Positions 1-7,449 are shown, counted from the stretch's first letter. The stretch is DNA of 32,562 bases from Verrucomicrobia subdivision 6 bacterium (GCA_945874125.1 CAMCFB010000012.1:1-32562), one strand, 5' to 3'. Numbers and translations: made by a program. Notes: generated by a model from the sequence alone, not told the origin.

Positions 1-24
1 GCCAAGGAGATCGACATCGCTTGA
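1..24 (+). CDS. C-terminal tail of an upstream gene (partial)
   Basis: The first 24 bases read as an open frame ending AKEIDIA and a TGA stop, 13 nt before the start of the sugar kinase gene. This could be the last codons of an upstream plus-strand gene cut by the window edge. Eight codons are too few to identify a family, and another frame cannot be excluded. Confidence 0.3.
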   Translation, partial: AKEIDIA

Positions 25-37
25 GGTCTGGGGGTTG

Positions 38-861
38 ATGAGAGTTTGGTGTTTTACGCCCAACCCCGTACGCGAGAAGAAGTTTGTTTTGGGGTCGGAT
101 CGGGTTGAGGTATCGGCGGGGGGTAAAGGTCGAAATGTGGCTCGCCAGCTTTGTTTGTGGGGGGTGCCCGCCATTTCGAAGGTGATCGATTGGGGTCAGA
201 CCCCGGGACAGGTCTGGTGCCAGGTGTTGGACCAGGCACCGTCGAAAGGGGGGGGTGGGCTTGGGTGAGGGAGGGGGAGGAGAGGATCGATTTTTTTACT
301 GGGGATGCAAAAGTCAAAGCGAGGGTGTGGGCTGAAATTGGAAATTATTGGAGGCGGGTTTTGCACAAAGGGGATTGGTGGGTGGTGGCGGGGAGTTCGG
401 CGACAGGTTGGCCGAGGGGTTGGTGGAAGAAGTTGATCGGCGATCTGCAAAAAAAGGGAGTCACTGTTTTAGTAGATAGCCGAGGGGCGCTTTTGCGGGA
501 GGCGGTTCAGGCGGGGGCGGAGTGGATTAAATGTAATCTGAACGAGGCCGAGGTAACGACAGGGAAGCAAGGGGTGGATCGTTGCCGGCCAAGTTTGAAG
601 GGCGATGGAACAACGGGTGTGGTGGTGACTTTAGGGAAAGAGGGTTTGGTGGCGGAGGTCAATGGGTGCCGGCTGTCCGCGAATGCTCCGCGGGTGAAGG
701 TGAAAGATCCGACGGGGGCAGGGGATGCGGTCACGGCCGCGCTGGTTTATGGGGAGATTCAAGGGTGGACGATCGACAAGACCTTGCGAATCGCGGCTGG
801 AGTCGGTGCATGGAAGGTGAGTCACGAGAGTGATGTGCCTCGCGTTGGCCTGCGGGATTGA
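38..861 (+). pseudogene. PfkB-family sugar kinase (1-phosphofructokinase-like), frameshifted
   Basis: Two adjoining frames together make one PfkB-family (ribokinase superfamily) carbohydrate kinase of about 274 residues, close to the usual length. The first frame starts at ATG 38 (a TTG sits at 35). It carries the N-terminal TPNP start and the sugar-binding VSAGGKGRNVA motif, then stops at 266-268. The second frame gives the middle (GDWWVVAGSSATGWP, then VDSRG and KCNLNEAE) and the C-terminal ATP/anion-hole signature DPTGAGDAV. The join is best placed at the run of eight G at 248-255, where a -1 shift (or one extra G) restores the frame. Such kinases phosphorylate fructose-1-phosphate or tagatose-6-phosphate with ATP; the exact substrate cannot be told. 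It may be a sequencing error, a true pseudogene, phase variation or programmed slippage. The yebC-like gene follows after 34 nt. Confidence 0.75.
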
Positions 862-895
862 GTCGGGTGAGGGAGTTCGCTTAGGATATCGGAAT

Positions 896-1624
896 ATGGG
901 AAGACAGTGGTTACATGCAAAACGGGAAGTCGCTTCGCTAAAGAAATCGAAGACAACGAGCAAGTTTGTTCGGGAGATCAGCCTGGCCGCTAGGCAGGGG
1001 GCGGATCCCGCGCTGAATGCCCGATTGGCGGCGGCATTGGAGCGGGCCCGCAAGGAAAGTGTTTCTCGGGATATCATCGAGCGTGCGATTCAGAAGGGAT
1101 CGGGAACGGGGGAAGGCAAAGATTCGTTAGAACACATGGTGTTTGAGGGATACGCCCCACACAAAGTTCCCCTGATCGTGGAAGCGTATACGGACAACCA
1201 CAACCGAACGGCTCCGGAGATTCGAGTGCTCTTTAAGGCTGGGTCGCTGGGTTCTTCTGGAAGCAACCGCTTTCTTTTTGATCAGGTGGGAATTGTCGAG
1301 GCACATCACCCCAAAGCGGAGACCGATCGGGAGACGGCGGCGATTGAGGCAGGGGCGAACGAGGTGGAAGCTCTATCCCATCAGCAAAATGATGATATTC
1401 CCGAAGAGACCTGTGGGGCCCGATTTCTGACCGAACGTACGGCGATGCATGGGGTGACGGATTGGCTGAAAAAGAACGGGTGGAGTGTGGTGACGAGCGA
1501 GTTGGGTTTTGTGCCAAAGAACTATCCTGAATTAAGCGAAGAGGCTTGGGGGGAAGTAGGGGCGTTTTTGCAATCGCTGGAGGATCACGATGACGTGCAT
1601 CGGATCTGGGCGGCGGTCCGTTAG
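896..1624 (+). CDS. YebC/PmpR/YeeN-family transcriptional regulator or translation factor
   Basis: This encodes 242 residues from the ATG at 896, matching the family length of about 240. The frame is open further upstream, but family members begin at the MGR..H sequence seen here. The N-terminal helical domain (residues 1-75, with [13 protein letters not shown] and [12 protein letters not shown]) and the following domain with [26 protein letters not shown] are typical. The MGRQW start resembles the YeeN branch more than YebC, which begins MAGHSKW. Members have been described as DNA-binding regulators, and some as factors relieving ribosome stalling at proline runs. The gene sits between the broken kinase and the DUF2256 gene, which starts 2 nt after its stop, suggesting one transcript. 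Confidence 0.9.
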   Translation: MGRQWLHAKREVASLKKSKTTSKFVREISLAARQGADPALNARLAAALERARKESVSRDIIERAIQKGSGTGEGKDSLEHMVFEGYAPHKVPLIVEAYTDNHNRTAPEIRVLFKAGSLGSSGSNRFLFDQVGIVEAHHPKAETDRETAAIEAGANEVEALSHQQNDDIPEETCGARFLTERTAMHGVTDWLKKNGWSVVTSELGFVPKNYPELSEEAWGEVGAFLQSLEDHDDVHRIWAAVR

Positions 1625-1626
1625 TT

Positions 1627-1809
1627 GTGCGTCGGGATGGGAAGAGCGTTGCGAAAGGTAATCTTCCGGAAAAAATCTGTTTGAGATGCGGCCGACCATT
1701 TGTCTGGCGGAAAAAATGGGAGAGAGATTGGGATCAGGTAAAATTCTGCAGCGATGCGTGCCGAAGGGGGGCTATTCGTCCAGAAGGGCCTGAAAACGTA
1801 GACCCTTGA
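1627..1809 (+). CDS. DUF2256 small zinc-ribbon-like protein
   Basis: A 60-residue protein starting with GTG just 2 nt after the yebC-like stop. It carries the DUF2256 pattern: CLRCGRPF, then [21 protein letters not shown]. The two Cys pairs (CxxC and CxxxC) suggest binding of one zinc ion. Its molecular function is unknown. From memory of genome context, DUF2256 genes are often found beside cryptochrome/photolyase genes, and an iron-sulfur photolyase lies about 3.3 kb downstream here on the opposite strand. Its last 38 bases overlap the end of the convergent vapC-like gene. Confidence 0.85.
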   Translation: MRRDGKSVAKGNLPEKICLRCGRPFVWRKKWERDWDQVKFCSDACRRGAIRPEGPENVDP

Positions 1810-2170
1810 TCTTGCTGAAATGTCGTCGATTCCGGGTGATCAGGGGTTTCTGGAGGGCTAAGGCCGTGGCGGCGATCCAAAGATCATTTTGTCCCACGAG
1901 TTTGTAGGAAGGTTGATCCTGCAACAACGAGCAGAGGCGGGCGTAAAACGGGATGACCGGCTCGGCGTTGAGGATGGGTAATCCGATACTGAGGAACTGG
2001 CGAACTCGTTCCGGATCGTGTTTGGCCCTCTCGGCGCCGTGCCAGAACTCGCCCAAAACAACCCAAGGGAGGCCGATGGATTGATCGGCGTTGCGGTTGG
2101 CGAAGGATTGGGCCCAGGACTGTTTTCTCCAGAGACCCACCAGCAGGGTCGTATCGGCAATCAGATCCAT
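1772..2170 (-). CDS. VapC-like PIN-domain toxin (ribonuclease)
   Basis: A 132-residue single PIN domain, the normal size for VapC toxins. The expected acidic metal-binding residues are visible: D6 (IADTT), E41 (LGEFWHG), D96 ([10 protein letters not shown]) and N114 in TRNRRHF. PIN toxins use a divalent metal to cut RNA, often tRNA or rRNA, and are held inactive by their antitoxin. The start overlaps the end of the antitoxin gene by 10 bp, the usual vapBC arrangement. The 3' end overlaps the convergent DUF2256 gene by 38 bp. The catalytic set looks intact, so the toxin is probably functional. Confidence 0.9.
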   Translation of the reverse strand: MDLIADTTLLVGLWRKQSWAQSFANRNADQSIGLPWVVLGEFWHGAERAKHDPERVRQFLSIGLPILNAEPVIPFYARLCSLLQDQPSYKLVGQNDLWIAATALALQKPLITRNRRHFSKIKGLRFQALLDE

Positions 2171-2391
2171 GGGTTATGTTTGGATCCTGACTTGTGCGTG
2201 ATGGCTTTTTCCATTTTGTCGTTGCCGGGGAGGCGGTCGGTTTGGTGGGTTTCCACAAAACGGAGGAATGAACCGAGGGTGCCAGGTTCGGGCACGACGC
2301 GTTTGACTACGCTCGAGAAGGATTCGTTCCCCCCTTTTTTCCAGGCTTTCAACCGGGCGTAAGCCGTTTCATCCAAGGTGATCGTCTTCAT
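2161..2391 (-). CDS. VapB-family antitoxin
   Basis: A 76-residue protein starting MKTITLDETAYARLKAWKKG and continuing ESFSSVVKRVV, which matches the VAPB_antitox (DUF217-type) family. That family has an N-terminal ribbon-helix-helix-like DNA-binding part and a C-terminal tail that wraps the PIN toxin. It overlaps the vapC-like gene by 10 bp, so the pair should be translationally coupled. No Shine-Dalgarno sequence precedes the ATG. Instead a perfect 18-bp palindrome ends 3 nt before it, the probable autoregulatory operator. Confidence 0.85.
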   Translation of the reverse strand: MKTITLDETAYARLKAWKKGGNESFSSVVKRVVPEPGTLGSFLRFVETHQTDRLPGNDKMEKAITHKSGSKHNPWI

Positions 2392-2393
2392 GC

Positions 2394-2411
2394 ATTCGTG
2401 TATACACGAAT
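2394..2411. promoter_or_regulatory. Perfect 18-bp palindrome, probable vapBC operator
   Basis: ATTCGTGTATACACGAAT is its own reverse complement and ends 3 nt before the vapB start codon. VapBC complexes usually repress their own promoter by binding palindromes like this. On the minus strand a possible -10 (TATACA, 2404-2399) lies inside it, with a weak -35 (TTGCTT, 2426-2421) after a 16-nt spacer. This would place the transcription start at about the A of the ATG, implying a leaderless mRNA. The palindrome is seen directly; its role is inferred. Confidence 0.7.
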
Positions 2412-2429
2412 AGCTGCATGAAGCAAAGA

Positions 2430-2990
2430 TCAGAAAAGAAGCTGACGGTCAGCCAGGGATAGTTCCCGCCAGTGACCAGCCTTGAAGTCGCCTAATTCCA
2501 GAGCACCGATCCGGACGCGGATGAGGCGGAGGGTCGGGTGACCGATGGCAGCGGTCATTTTACGAACCTGCCGATTTTTCCCCTCAGTTAATTCGAGGGC
2601 GATCCAGCATTCAGGAATGGTCTTGCGGACACGGATGGGGGGATCTCGTGGAGGGAGTTGGGGTTGGGGTTCTAGAAGCCAGGCGCGACAGGGAAGGGTC
2701 TGGTGATCGCCGATGGAAACTCCTTGGGAGAGTTTTTCTAAGCCGGCTGTTGTCGGTATTCCTTCCACTTGAGCCCAGTAGCAGCGGGTGTGGGCATTTT
2801 TTGGGTCCAAGAGACGCGTATTGAGGCCGGGTTCGTCGCTGAGGAGGAGCAGGCCTTCGGAGTCAGCATCGAGTCGGCCTAGGGGGTAAACATCTTTGGG
2901 GAAACCAAATTCAGCTAAGGTTCGGTTGGGGGAGCCATCTGGGGTGAATTGGGAAATCACCCCATAGGGTTTGTGAAAGGCGAGGAGCAC
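2430..2990 (-). CDS. rluE: RsuA/RluB/E/F-family pseudouridine synthase, RluE-like
   Basis: A 186-residue protein beginning MLLAFHKPYGVISQFTPDG, without an N-terminal S4 domain. The catalytic motif GRLDADSEGLLLL (residues about 58-70) contains the nucleophilic Asp, and GKNRQVRKMTAAIGHPTLRLIRVRIG is the conserved C-terminal block. The short S4-free form is most like RluE, which modifies U2457 of 23S rRNA in E. coli. RluB/RluF-like specificity is less likely because those are longer. It lies upstream of vapB on the same strand with a 38-nt gap; the vapB palindrome suggests the toxin module has its own promoter. Confidence 0.8.
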   Translation of the reverse strand: MLLAFHKPYGVISQFTPDGSPNRTLAEFGFPKDVYPLGRLDADSEGLLLLSDEPGLNTRLLDPKNAHTRCYWAQVEGIPTTAGLEKLSQGVSIGDHQTLPCRAWLLEPQPQLPPRDPPIRVRKTIPECWIALELTEGKNRQVRKMTAAIGHPTLRLIRVRIGALELGDFKAGHWRELSLADRQLLF

Positions 2991-3050
2991 GACGGAGGAT
3001 ATTCTATCGACTTTATTTCAGGAGTGAGGCTTAAAAAAGTCCTTCCTAAA

Positions 3051-3070
3051 CGTGTTACGATTGTGACACG
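3051..3070. promoter_or_regulatory. Inverted repeat between rluE-like gene and rhodanese gene
   Basis: CGTGTTAC-gatt-GTGACACG forms 8-nt arms with a single T/G mismatch and a 4-nt centre. It lies in the 142-bp divergent intergenic region, 60 bp upstream of the rluE-like start and 63 bp upstream of the rhodanese start. It may be a regulator-binding site or an RNA hairpin. No T-run follows on either strand, so it does not look like an intrinsic terminator. Confidence 0.4.
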
Positions 3071-3132
3071 TATAGGTGATGGATGGGTTGGGATGATTTG
3101 AGTTGGGTGAAGAAGGGGGATAGATTGGTGAG

Positions 3133-3693
3133 ATGGAGATTATTGTCGCAAGACCCGAGCAGTTGGAGGCGCGGAGGTTGGCCGGGGAGCGAATGCACTT
3201 TGTGGATGTTCGATCTCCGGGAGAGTTTCAGCAGGTACATGTCACGGGGGCTTTGCTTTATCCTTTAAATGGACTTCAGCCTAAGAAAATCGCAACCGAG
3301 TTAGGGATCAGTGCCCAATCTCCAGCGGCGCTTCTTTGTGCGGGTGGAACGCGGGCGCGGAGGGCGGCGGAGAAGTTTTTGGCGGAAGGAATTCCCCACT
3401 GCCTCGTGGTGGAGGGTGGAACAAAGGCTTGGGAGGCGGCCGGTTTGCCCGTGGTGCGGGGGCAAGGGGTGATCTCGATCGAGCGGCAGGTTCGGATTGG
3501 AGCGGGCACGCTGGTGCTGTTGGGTGTCCTGCTGGGTTCTTGGGTAGACCCGTTCTGGTTTTTTCTAAGCGGCTTTGTCGGGGCGGGACTGATTTTCGCG
3601 GGTATAACGGATTGGTGTGGGATGGGACTTCTTTTGGCCAAGATGCCATGGAATCAGAGTTCCGGCGGAGCAGGAAAAATTCGGCCCTCTTAG
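3133..3693 (+). CDS. Rhodanese-like domain protein with membrane DUF2892 tail (YgaP-like)
   Basis: A 186-residue protein with an N-terminal rhodanese domain (residues about 1-108). This includes the DVR motif (D25-R27) and the active-site loop LCAGGTRARRA with catalytic C69. The C-terminal part (about 115-175) starts ISIERQVRI and has two hydrophobic segments, matching the DUF2892 membrane domain. The same order occurs in E. coli YgaP, a membrane sulfurtransferase. The protein probably moves sulfane sulfur at the inner face of the membrane; donor and acceptor are unknown. Its stop codon overlaps the stop of the convergent repeat-protein gene by 4 bp (3690-3693). Confidence 0.9.
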   Translation: MEIIVARPEQLEARRLAGERMHFVDVRSPGEFQQVHVTGALLYPLNGLQPKKIATELGISAQSPAALLCAGGTRARRAAEKFLAEGIPHCLVVEGGTKAWEAAGLPVVRGQGVISIERQVRIGAGTLVLLGVLLGSWVDPFWFFLSGFVGAGLIFAGITDWCGMGLLLAKMPWNQSSGGAGKIRPS

Positions 3694-5171
3694 CGTAAAA
3701 GAGTTTGCTTGGTGTCCTTGTCCAGAGCGGTTGTGTTCAGGATAAATTGGCGGGCGGCGGCGGGGTCGTGCTTGAGCCAAAGATCGGCGGCCTCTTTCAC
3801 GGCACTCTTCTGCATGGTGGGGTTCGAAATTTCGGTCGCCCACTGGGCGGCCAAGGCCGCATCGTAGGGTCGGAGGGATTTGCAGTAAGAATCTAAAGCA
3901 GTGTCTTTCAAGTTGGGTTGGGACAGGCCTCGGACCCATTGGCCGGCGGCTTGGGGATCGGTGCGAGCCCAAGTGCCCGCCACCGCAGCGATGGCGGCAT
4001 TTCGATCTCCCGTTTTGGAAAGAGAAAGAGACCAGTTGGCGGCCTCCATCGGATCCATCGAGGTCCAGCGCCCTGCGACCGAACCGATGCGGGAGGTGAA
4101 AAAGGGTTGTCCCATCGGGCTGGCAAGCCAGTTGGCGGCCCCTTGAGGATCGGTGCCGATGAATGCGCCGAGGGCGGCCTCGAAAAACTTTCTTTGGACA
4201 GGACCTAAGGCCAATTTGGAGCCCAGTGCTACCTCGGTGGATTGTCCCAAGCCCCACGCGAGAGCGGAGTTAGGATCTTTTCGGACCCAATCTCCGGCTA
4301 ATTTGGAAACCAAGGCCCACTGAACGTCCCCGGGTTGCTGGATCAACCAGCCAGCCGCTCCGGCAGGGTCCCGCCGCGTCCACTCGCCGAGAATCGCATC
4401 CAATGTTTTTTCCCGAATCGGGCCGGGCAGGGATCGAGCCCACTGCATGGCGTTGGCGAAACTTTTCCCAGCATGCGGCGGCGCGGTGGCGGCACTGGCG
4501 ATGCCTCGGGCGGAGGCGGGGCGAAGCGAGGAGATACTTTTGGCGGCGGCCGAGGAATCTTTCTTAGCCCAGATGGAGTAGGCGGTGCGGATGGCGGCGT
4601 CACGCAAGGATGGTGAACCCAGATTCCCTGCCCAGCGGGCGGCTTCCGCGGGGGTGCGGTTGGCCCAGATGGTGACCGCATCCACGAGGAGATTTTCGTC
4701 CGCACCTTGCAGAGCGGCGGCGTAGGCGTATTCACAAGCGAGCTTGGGTTCGAGAGCGGCCCAACGCTGGACCAGCCAGCGCTCGGTTTGGTCGGCCACC
4801 GCGCCTGGCGTCCAGTTCGAGAGCTGAGCAAGGCGGGCACGAATCTCAGCCAGGGGCAGTGATTGGATCGTCTTCTCATCCCACTTCGGTTCCTGTTTGG
4901 CCTTTGGGTTGGCGCTGGACGTTTGGGGCGCGAGATTCTTCGGCTTGGAATTTGTTGCGGAAAGGGCGGTAGGTGGGTTGGTCTCGCTGTCGGGTTCCGA
5001 AACGGACGAGAAAAAAAGCGGGCGTCCAAAAAATACGCCGAGAATGAATCCGGCGAGGAGGGCAGCGGGAAGGAGGAGCTGGCGAAGGGGAGAGTCAGTT
5101 ACTGGGCGTCGAGGAAGCGCTGGGCTTTTTGGCGGATTTCCTTCTGCTCGGCGCTGGGTTTTTTCTCCCAT
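3690..5171 (-). CDS. Membrane-anchored protein with W-x-x-x-DPxxAAxW repeats, function unknown
   Basis: From ATG 5171 this is 493 residues. The frame stays open upstream into the photolyase gene, but no ATG, GTG or TTG occurs between 5168 and the membrane segment, so 5171 is the best start. It overlaps the photolyase gene by 73 bp. A basic N-terminus is followed by one membrane helix (LLLPAALLAGFILGVFF, residues about 32-48), a Ser/Pro/Lys-rich linker, and at least nine helical repeats of roughly 30-40 residues. Examples are EWTRRDPAGAAGWL, DWVRKDPNSALAW, RWTSMDPMEAANW, TWARTDPQAAGQW and LWLKHDPAAARQF. Similar repeat proteins are common and uncharacterised in Verrucomicrobiota. The repeats suggest a TPR/HEAT-like scaffold facing the periplasm. 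No enzymatic motif is visible. Confidence 0.8.
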   Translation of the reverse strand: MGEKTQRRAEGNPPKSPALPRRPVTDSPLRQLLLPAALLAGFILGVFFGRPLFFSSVSEPDSETNPPTALSATNSKPKNLAPQTSSANPKAKQEPKWDEKTIQSLPLAEIRARLAQLSNWTPGAVADQTERWLVQRWAALEPKLACEYAYAAALQGADENLLVDAVTIWANRTPAEAARWAGNLGSPSLRDAAIRTAYSIWAKKDSSAAAKSISSLRPASARGIASAATAPPHAGKSFANAMQWARSLPGPIREKTLDAILGEWTRRDPAGAAGWLIQQPGDVQWALVSKLAGDWVRKDPNSALAWGLGQSTEVALGSKLALGPVQRKFFEAALGAFIGTDPQGAANWLASPMGQPFFTSRIGSVAGRWTSMDPMEAANWSLSLSKTGDRNAAIAAVAGTWARTDPQAAGQWVRGLSQPNLKDTALDSYCKSLRPYDAALAAQWATEISNPTMQKSAVKEAADLWLKHDPAAARQFILNTTALDKDTKQTLLR

Positions 5172-6628
5172 ATTTTGACCATCATACCGATCCTGGGGTT
5201 CTTGCCAAAGAGCTTTGCGTGCTGGCCAAAAAAGTTCCAGTAGAGCGAATGGAAGGGGCATGCATCCGGCCCGTCTTTTTTCTTGGGATCGAAGCGGCAC
5301 GAGGCGCAGTGGTTACCCATCTTGTCCTGATAGGCGGCTCCGGCGGCGTACGGTTTCGTGGCAAAGAACCCGCCATCAGCAAAGAGAATCATTCCCAGAA
5401 CGTTCGGAACCATGACCCAGTCGTACGCGTCGAGGTACATTTCGGTGTACCAGCGGAGAACGGCTTTGGGTTCATACCCACCGAGGAGGAAGTAGTTACC
5501 GAGGACCATCAGGCGTTGAATGTGATGGTTGTAGGCGTGATCGACCGCACCGTGAATCGCTTGGGAAACGCAACGCATTTCCGTTTTTCCCGTATAGGCC
5601 CACTGGGGCAAGGGGCGATCCGCGCCGAGGAAGTTGACCTCACGGTATTCGGGCATTTTCAGCCAGTAGATGCCGTGGATGAACTCCCGCCAGCCGAGAA
5701 TTTGGCGGATGAAACCCTCGACCGAGTTGAGCGGGGCTTTACCATCGCGGTAGGCTTTTTCGGCAGCGTGGATGCACTCGATCGGAGTCAGGAGCCCCAA
5801 ATTTAAAAGAGGCGAGAGCACGGAGTGGAACAGAATGTTTTCGCCGTCGACCATCGTGTCTTCCCAAGGGCCAAACTTTTCCAGCCGTTGACGGATGAAT
5901 TGTTTGAGCCAATCCAGTGCTCCTGCGCGGGTGGTGGGAACCCATAGATCGGCGGCGAGGCCAGGGTGATGAGGAAAAAGTTTACTGACTTGGGCGGCCA
6001 CCTCTTGAACGATCGGATCCTTGACGGGTGGCGGGAGGGGAGGGACTTGGGGTTTTTCTTTAGCAAATTCGCGAAAGGTGCGGCGGTTTTGATCGTCGAG
6101 GTTCCAGTCCCCGCCTTCGGGTTGACCTTGAGGGGTCATGAGGATATTTCGTTCGGTTCGGAGTCTTCGGTAGTGGGTTTCCATGAGGAGATGCTTTTTC
6201 CCTGAAGCCCAGGTGGCGAACTCGGTCCGGGGAACGAGGAATTGGGTGCTGGGGTGAGTGACGATGGGAACGCCTAACTTTTTCGAAAGCGCGGGAAGGG
6301 AGTGGAGGGAGTCGTACTCATTCGGTTCGAGCAAATGAATCTCTCGAATTCGGTGCTGTTCGACCCACTGGGCGAGAGTGGTGGTGTAGTCCGCCCGTGC
6401 GGGGGAATCGGTCAGGTGATGATAAAGGGTGCGGAACTTACGTTTTTTTAGGTCGGCGGAGTAGTGGCGCATGGCGGAGTAGAGGAGAGTGAGTTTCTGC
6501 TGGTGGTACTGGACATGAGTGCCGCGGGGATAAGATTCGATCATTCCGACATAGAGATCGGGGGACGGGGAGGGGATGAGGGGGTGAGATGGGAGGAGTT
6601 GATCCCCCAAAATCCAGATCAGGCGCAT
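5099..6628 (-). CDS. Iron-sulfur photolyase / bacterial cryptochrome (FeS-BCP, PhrB type)
   Basis: A 509-residue protein from ATG 6628 (a TTG at 6631 also reads in frame). It starts MRLIWILGDQL like the 'deoxyribodipyrimidine photolyase-related' family. Four cysteines fit the 4Fe-4S ligands of Agrobacterium PhrB: C353 in EMRCVSQ, C441 and C444 in HCASC, and C457 in DACPFHSLYW. Their spacings (88, 3, 13) equal those I recall for PhrB (C350, C438, C441, C454). Such enzymes repair (6-4) photoproducts with light, using FAD and an N-terminal antenna pigment, or act as photoreceptors. The C-terminal FAD-binding region (WREFIHGIYW, YNHHIQRLMVLGNYFLL, YDWVMVPNVLGM) is intact. Its 3' end overlaps the repeat-protein gene, so the two are probably co-transcribed. 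Confidence 0.92.
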   Translation of the reverse strand: MRLIWILGDQLLPSHPLIPSPSPDLYVGMIESYPRGTHVQYHQQKLTLLYSAMRHYSADLKKRKFRTLYHHLTDSPARADYTTTLAQWVEQHRIREIHLLEPNEYDSLHSLPALSKKLGVPIVTHPSTQFLVPRTEFATWASGKKHLLMETHYRRLRTERNILMTPQGQPEGGDWNLDDQNRRTFREFAKEKPQVPPLPPPVKDPIVQEVAAQVSKLFPHHPGLAADLWVPTTRAGALDWLKQFIRQRLEKFGPWEDTMVDGENILFHSVLSPLLNLGLLTPIECIHAAEKAYRDGKAPLNSVEGFIRQILGWREFIHGIYWLKMPEYREVNFLGADRPLPQWAYTGKTEMRCVSQAIHGAVDHAYNHHIQRLMVLGNYFLLGGYEPKAVLRWYTEMYLDAYDWVMVPNVLGMILFADGGFFATKPYAAGAAYQDKMGNHCASCRFDPKKKDGPDACPFHSLYWNFFGQHAKLFGKNPRIGMMVKIWEKKPSAEQKEIRQKAQRFLDAQ

Positions 6629-6683
6629 CAAGGTAGGTTAGGCGAGATAGGGCGGGGTCAAGTGCGGGAGAAGAGTTTTCTTG

Positions 6684-6704
6684 TTCCCCAAGACAAAAGG
6701 GGAA
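6684..6704. promoter_or_regulatory. Possible hairpin in the GPP34 gene leader
   Basis: TTCCCC (6684-6689) and GGGGAA (6699-6704) can pair around a 9-nt loop, 11 nt before the start codon at 6715. It lies in the divergent region between the photolyase and the GPP34 gene. No T-run follows. It could affect translation or be a binding site, but a 6-bp stem may also be chance. Confidence 0.25.
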
Positions 6705-6714
6705 ACATTGGGGG

Positions 6715-7365
6715 ATGCTTACCTTTCCGGAAGAGATCGTGTTGCTGTCCTTGGATGACAAGAGCGGGAAGTTTGTCGATTTACCTCCTTTAGCGATGGA
6801 TCAGGCACTGGCGGGGGCGGCCTTGTTGGAGCTAGCTTTTCAAAATCGGATTGATACGGATTTGACGCATTTGACCCTGGTGAATGCCAAACCGACCGGG
6901 GAGGGGATGTTGGACCCACTGCTGGAGAAGATTGTGGAGGCACAAGACAAGAAGGACGCGAAGTATTGGGTGGGGGTTTTTTCAGCGGAGGGGGAGAAAC
7001 TGCGGGAGAAGACTTTGGATCGACTGGTGCAGCGGGGGATTATCAAAAGGGAGGAGAAAAGATTTCTGTGGGTGATTCCTGGGCGGCGATATCCGATGGT
7101 GAACAACCAGGAGGAGCAGGAGGTGCGAAAGAGGATTCAATCGGTCATTGCCGAAGGGGAGGTTCCCGGGCCGCGGGATGTGGTCTTGATCAGCTTGTCG
7201 AGTGCTTGTCAGCTTTTGCGATCGGTCTTCAGCGACGCGGATTTGCTAAAATATAGCGCACGGATTGCGGAGGTTTCCAAGATGGACCTGATTGGAAGAG
7301 CGGTTTCGAAGTCGGTTGCGGAAGTTCAGGAAGCGGTGATGCGAGCGGTGTTGTATTCGGTTTAG
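6715..7365 (+). CDS. GPP34 (Golgi phosphoprotein 3-like) family protein
   Basis: A 216-residue protein, the full length of the GPP34 domain. The N-terminus LTFPEEIVLLSLDDKSGKFVDLPP followed by MDQALAGAALLELAFQNRI is the family hallmark (LxxxEExLLLxLxDxxG, then the ALAGAxLxELxxxxRI helix). The RLVQRGIIKREEKRFLWVIPGRRYP stretch matches the conserved middle strand-turn. Eukaryotic GOLPH3/Vps74 bind phosphatidylinositol-4-phosphate and retain Golgi enzymes. Bacterial members are mostly uncharacterised and presumably bind membranes or anionic lipids. It is divergent from the photolyase gene (86 bp between starts) and is followed after 84 bp by another conserved gene on the same strand. Confidence 0.85.
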   Translation: MLTFPEEIVLLSLDDKSGKFVDLPPLAMDQALAGAALLELAFQNRIDTDLTHLTLVNAKPTGEGMLDPLLEKIVEAQDKKDAKYWVGVFSAEGEKLREKTLDRLVQRGIIKREEKRFLWVIPGRRYPMVNNQEEQEVRKRIQSVIAEGEVPGPRDVVLISLSSACQLLRSVFSDADLLKYSARIAEVSKMDLIGRAVSKSVAEVQEAVMRAVLYSV

Positions 7366-7449
7366 GGTAATTTTTTCTTATCCGGAATGGGGCGTTGGAG
7401 TTGGAGTCAGGTTTGATCTGTGCAGTAACTAGTCCAAGGTAAGAGAGTG

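Noticed and set aside
3565-5029. Minus-strand frames of about 230 codons overlapping the repeat protein
   Set aside because: They are shadows of the repeat-protein gene in other frames, rich in Pro, Arg and Ser without motifs.
7366-7446. T-run after the GPP34 gene (TTTTTTC) as a terminator
   Set aside because: No stem precedes the T-run, so it does not meet the criteria for an intrinsic terminator.
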